The notes under the pieces: model-generated | The model's database searches: none | Told to the model about the DNA's origin: nothing | The model's input: the letters and a program-made list of their open reading frames with translations, nothing else | DNA from: Biscogniauxia marginata | Taxonomy: Eukaryota > Ascomycota > Sordariomycetes > Xylariales > Xylariaceae | Reading direction: 5' to 3' | Assembly (NCBI GenBank): GCA_022695795.1 | Contig: MU404067.1 | Location: 434,001-498,000, forward strand | Length of the DNA stretch: 64,000 nucleotides | In this document: positions 59,631 to 64,000 of the stretch, piece after piece | Position numbering within the stretch: position 1 is the stretch's first letter | Layout: every line of letters begins with the position of its first letter | Translations under genes and position numbers: made by a program

Positions 59631-61871
59631 AGTGCCAGCAATGTCAAGGCCGCGTATAAGATCTCTCGAAAGGGTACTATGATATGAATGAAAAGGGTCC
59701 TCACGGCGCAGTCGTAGGAACCTGGCAGATATTCCAGGACGAACTCCCCGAAAATAAATAAAAATCTCGAAGGGCTGTCGCACAACTATTTGAGACTAAA
59801 AAAAATCTCCGGTGGCTAATAATGACTCTAACTAGTTAGGATTGGATGCTAGTAACCGTTGTGATGGTATGAGGTAGGAAAGACAGCCGATGCGGCATTA
59901 TTAAGCTCAAGAAGAGTCTGGAGACCCGTAGTTGTGGAACATTTCAACTTAGGTAACTTACTAGACTAAGATCGCAACCGTTCTCGATTCTCGGGTCTCG
60001 ACTCAAGTACTTATAAATAAATCATCGGGGTCACTATACTAGCTAACACTAGACCCAATGGCTTATTTATATATTCCCCGAGATTTCAACGAGTATAGAT
60101 ACTACGCTGTTCAAGTACGGAGACGTCATCAGTATGCAGCAGTTATCTATGTGACCGGGCTGACAAGGCAGTCGTCATAATCAACCTGTAATAGTACTAT
60201 TCCCTGGCGGTACATACTGTACAAACATAGTATCTCGTCTATCTTGCTTAACCTTGGTAGTCGAGCTTGTCTCATACGGACCGCTGGGCATAAAGCCATA
60301 GCAGATATACCTTTGCAGACAGGAGGGATACTTGCATCCACAGTGATAGAGGCGTACGCCCATTCTTCAAAGGGGCTATCTTTGCCAAGGAAGACTTAAC
60401 ATGGGCGAAAGGGACAGGGGGGTTGGTTGATAAGGGTCTCAAAAGTGGGGGTCGAGAAAAAGGGAGACAGTAGGTCGTTTACTTATTAATACTCTATGTA
60501 CATCACGAAGGTACTATTCTATACATACGTTCTCATACCATCCGTCAACATTATCTCAAGGTCTGGCTAGCTAGACTTATAAATATCTTTTAGTAAACCC
60601 TAGATCATGGCGTGAATGTATTAATACTTATAAGTAGCCAGAAGTAGTTCTCGTAGAAATAAATTGAGACTACTTGTGAGATACGAGCTTGTGGTGTGAG
60701 CATGGGGAGACTGTGACGAGGAGTCACTTAAACCGCTATCAAAATTTAATAATTGATTCCCTGGAATGCTGTACATGTGCTTGTTCAACCCCAAGAAATA
60801 CATGCTGGCATGCTCGATTAATACACAATTTCAGCTTTTCTTTTACGGTTCCTTTCTTCATCACGCTCGATCTATTACTCGGGTGGTTTTTTTTATTACT
60901 TTTTATTATTATTCAAACCTTCATAGGCCAGCACCGAATAAGCAGTCTCCCCCGCTACATAGGTAGAGATCCCATTGGTTTTGCCTCTGTGAATACCAAG
61001 AATACCACCGTTACGCAAGGGCGCCATGGCGCTCAGCTCATATTGCTTACTTGCTTTTGCTTATCGCCCAGCCTGAGCGAGGCGTTCCTGCGGGGTAGTA
61101 GTTGTCACAGACTGCGATAAGATCCAGGGCGCGAGGGCTCGGGCAATCTCTATATTACAATAAAAAAAGAATTGCTTGAGGAAAGAAAGGTTCCTCACAC
61201 TGCTAGCAAGCTACATACCTATTCTTTAAGTACTGAAACTAAGCCATGATAACTTGAGCCATAGTAACGCCTTCATCCGAATAGCTTATGCCACAGCAAC
61301 CGCAATGGCTGTTACAGTGGTTAAAAGTAACATAGAATCCCCAACAGCAAATTTGACTAGCCAAGTACAAGATCACTACGGAGACTCTCATGATCTGGTT
61401 GAAGTAGGGAGAATGGTTTCTATTTTCTCAGCTTTCTCATATGTAATGTCTGAAACTGAATCATAATGAATGAATGAATAAATGAAGAATTCTAAAATAC
61501 AAAAAGAACGCTCGGTTTAAGCACGTAACCCCCCAAAGTTTCTCGCGTAAGAAGAAGAAATCAACGCGGTCTATCCTGCAATTCCCGAGTACATAAGCAT
61601 CGCCCTCGGTCTACGTTAAAAGAAACGAGGACCTTCCAAGAAACAGAATTTCCGATCCAAATCTAAAAATTTTCCTTTTTTTTTCTTATCCCGTTATTGA
61701 ACAGCCGTGCAAGTAAATCCAGTGTCGAAAGAAAGAAAAATGGGCCAGGACCAATGCTCGTAATGTCGATGTGGTCAGGAACATCCAGTTACAATTATCG
61801 TCATAGGGACGCCGTCGTTCGCTCGTTCAAAGGAGGCAACAAGTGCCCCGAATTCCACAGCGCAAAGTAAA
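59631..61871. other. Intergenic
   Basis: About 2.2 kb containing the MFS promoter and only short frames without recognisable features. A short TGAA-type repeat lies near 61468-61482. Confidence 0.4.
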
Positions 61872-63131
61872 TCACTGAAACGTGGGGCTGCTCGCCTGCG
61901 ACATGGTGCTGCTTCTCTGGTCCTCGGCATCGCTCTCGGCACCGCTCCCCCCCGCGACCTCCCTCTCCAGGTCGTCGAGGGCGCGGAACTCGCGGTGCGG
62001 GCCGGCGGGGCTCAGCAGGCCCTGGGGGTCGCTGATCTTGGCGAGGTCGACGTGGACGCGGCGGCCGCGGCCGTCGAGCCGGACGAGGCGCGCGGGCGCG
62101 ACGTCGGGCTCGAAGTCGGGCGCGATCCCGCGCGCCTGCTCGATCTTGTTGACGCTGCTCATGCCGGCGAAGAGGCCGCCGACCGCGCCGGCGCCGTAGC
62201 CCGACTCGTCGAGGTCGAAGAACGGCAGCCCCGCGTCCGCGTACACGCGCGCGCCGATCGGGCACGGCGGCGGCGGCCGCCCCGTCACGGCCCGGAACCC
62301 CGCGCTGTTGAGGATCTGCACCGGCACCGTCAGCGTCGCGTCCCGGACCCAGCGCGCGGGGTCGACCGTGTCCGCGACGATGCACTGCCTGATGCGGCCG
62401 CCCGGCGCGATGCCCATGGGTGCTACCTGGGCGGAGGACGACCAGCCGCGGTCGTCGAGGGTAGGGGCGCGACGCCAGCTGCGCTTCGAGGAGAGAGAGC
62501 AGGCGCCGGAGGGAGGGGGAGGCGGGGGGGGCGCGATCTCGGGCTTCACGGGCGTGATCTCGAACTGCAGGCCGCCGACCGTCTCCTCGCCCGCGAGCTG
62601 GGCCTCGGCGCTGTAGCCCTGGCCGACGGGCATGGCGACGAACTGGCGGACGACGCCGGGCGCGACGGCGAAGCCGTCGACCCAGAGCTGGCCGCACGCC
62701 ACGACGTAGTCCTGGATGCTCTCGCCGGCGGCGAGGCGGTCGGCGCGGCGCTTGCGGGCCGCGTCGCCCTCGGCCCTGTGCTCGCCCGAGACGGCGTTGA
62801 CGCCGCCGGCGTAGATCTTGATCATGAAGGGCACGGTGGCGCGCAGGCGGATCCACAGGGCCTCCTTCTGGTACATGGGCAGGAAGACGCCGCCGCGCGC
62901 GACCATGTCGGCGGGCAGCCGGCTGGCGTAGTCTTTCACCTGGTAGAGCGGGAAGTCGCCGAGGCCCGGGGGGAGCTGCGACGTGCCCAGGTTGTCCGGC
63001 ACGCGGATCGTCCGCTGGAAGTATATCTGCAGGTTCTGCGGCTTGTACAGGTGTACGTTGTTTCCGACGTGGTTGACCGTGATGGCGTTGCCCTGGACGG
63101 CGAGTTGGAAGGAGCTGCTGCTGTTCGTCAT
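61872..63131 (-). CDS. Conserved fungal protein of unknown function, 419 aa
   Basis: A single frame from ATG 63131. It starts with a compact beta-rich-looking region (FQLAVQGNAITVNHVGNNVHLYKPQNLQIYFQRT), followed by RVPDNLGTSQLPPGLGDFPLY, GGVFLPMYQKEALWIRL, MIKIYAGGVNAVSGE, QDYVVACGQLWVDGFA, RQFVAMPVGQGYSAEAQ and GLQFEITPVK. I recall this pattern from proteins of many ascomycetes without an assigned activity. A Pro-run linker (PPPPPPP) and a Ser/Arg-rich insert separate it from a second region (GGRIRQCIVADT to VYADAGLPFFDLDE). No signal peptide or membrane helix. The strand is very GC-rich, so two other long frames overlap it (61801-63291 on -, 61995-63179 on +); their Arg/Pro/Ala bias marks them as shadows. 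Confidence 0.8.
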   Translation of the reverse strand: MTNSSSSFQLAVQGNAITVNHVGNNVHLYKPQNLQIYFQRTIRVPDNLGTSQLPPGLGDFPLYQVKDYASRLPADMVARGGVFLPMYQKEALWIRLRATVPFMIKIYAGGVNAVSGEHRAEGDAARKRRADRLAAGESIQDYVVACGQLWVDGFAVAPGVVRQFVAMPVGQGYSAEAQLAGEETVGGLQFEITPVKPEIAPPPPPPPSGACSLSSKRSWRRAPTLDDRGWSSSAQVAPMGIAPGGRIRQCIVADTVDPARWVRDATLTVPVQILNSAGFRAVTGRPPPPCPIGARVYADAGLPFFDLDESGYGAGAVGGLFAGMSSVNKIEQARGIAPDFEPDVAPARLVRLDGRGRRVHVDLAKISDPQGLLSPAGPHREFRALDDLEREVAGGSGAESDAEDQRSSTMSQASSPTFQ

Positions 63132-64000
63132 TTTTGCTTGGTTGATCTGGCGTGTTGGCTAGGGTCAGCATATGTGTGAACCGAGAAAAGCACTTTTTGT
63201 AGTCAGGAAACCTACGTAGAAATCCACACAAAGTTGAAGTCGTAAGTGTTGAAGGTTGCGCCGTTGTTATTTGGTATCGTGTAATGTCCAATATGTTACA
63301 GTACTGTTATGGTCGAGTTGGTGATGGTAATAATCAAGTAGTCAGAGATTGGCGAAGGAAATAACCTATTTATATTCATCTGTCTTTGTTAATGATAGAG
63401 CACCATGTAATTCTGTAGTATTCTTGATTCAGACATTACGTACGGAGTATGCAGGTTTAACTCAGATATTCATGTTTTAGCACGCTCTCATAAGTTTTCT
63501 TTGAGCCCTGGTTGTATCAACGAGGTTCTTAGGAAATGAATTATTATCTCGTAAACCGTATCAAGTCTTGTTTTTATTCTGGATATTAGTTGTGTCAAAT
63601 ACCAACGTCGCCGAAGGCAGCTTTGGGCCTGTCTTGAACTACCCCAAGGCTGTGGTCTGTCGGTGAAGTCAATACCTGAGTTTTAGACACTAAGTATTTT
63701 TGTTCTAGATTCTTCGCATGCACTATGACAGCGCTTTGAAGATGATACATAGTACGCAGCCCCTTACTCCTTCCGGAATGACTATTCCTACGCTGAAGGG
63801 GGTATGAATACAATTTTGACCCTGTCATATAAAACAGCGAACAGATACTACTCGGCTTCGCCGGAAGTATTGCTTAATGATTACAAGATACAAAGTCCAC
63901 CCGAGCGAAGGTGTCTCTATGGTTACTGTCTACCTAAAGTAAGAATTCCAATTCTACCTACGGACCGTGGGGAGCACCGCCATATCAGTACAAGTAACAG
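63132..64000. other. Gene-less right edge
   Basis: About 870 bp with the promoter of the 63131 gene. No supported ORF is present. Confidence 0.4.

Noticed and set aside
61801..63291. 496-aa minus frame and 394-aa plus frame (61995-63179) overlapping the 61872-63131 gene
   Set aside because: Both are dominated by Arg, Pro, Ala and Gly, as expected for shadow frames of a GC-rich coding strand; the 419-aa frame has family-like motifs.
1..64000. CRISPR arrays, bacterial operons or prophage
   Set aside because: The window is eukaryotic: introns, fungal gene families and no spaced direct-repeat arrays.

Overview
The window is nuclear DNA of a filamentous ascomycete (Pezizomycotina, probably Sordariomycetes). 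The signs are short spliceosomal introns of 47-230 nt with GTAAGT/GTATGT-type donors and CTAAC-type branch points, fungal-specific genes (CFEM protein, Bck1, GH5_12 steryl glucosidase, ACS-family MFS permease) and AT-rich islands that look like RIP-decayed repeats. No assignment to order or genus is made. All functions come from reading the translations by eye; no search was run.

Left part (2.6-24 kb): a GPI-type CFEM cell-wall protein; an unrecognised three-exon gene; an SRPK-like kinase with a C-terminal membrane segment; the TPR scaffold Ski3 of the cytoplasmic exosome; a GH5_12 ergosteryl-glucosidase (Egh1-like) divergent from it; and Bck1, the MAPKKK of the cell-wall-integrity pathway. 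These are ordinary, conserved genes.

Middle part (about 25-39.9 kb): an accessory-looking island between two core genes, Bck1 and the PI4P 5-kinase Mss4. It holds no housekeeping gene. It carries four divergent members of one family that I do not recognise (two on +, two on -). Each has an N-terminal helical domain with a WFW-like core and a V-x-x-V-V-x-F segment, then a basic NLS-like cluster, then in three of them a coiled coil. The three intact members also have a 5'UTR intron whose acceptor lies 20-22 nt before the ATG. Around them lie AT-rich repeat relics, a 226-bp solo LTR with a perfect 5-bp target duplication, two near-identical 59/60-bp TG...CA elements, and a truncated DUF7702-like membrane gene ending next to one of those elements. 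This family is the best candidate in the window for something undescribed.

Right part (40-63 kb): Mss4; a broken tRNA-Met-like sequence with a dinucleotide tail; COA6 and SYS1 as a divergent pair; a Cys-rich secreted protein with a signal peptide and a Kex2-like site; a Ser-rich unknown protein; an eight-exon ACS-family transporter with a 22-nt exon and a stop-free 51-nt intron; and a conserved unknown protein. Long stretches between these genes hold only short random ORFs and simple repeats.
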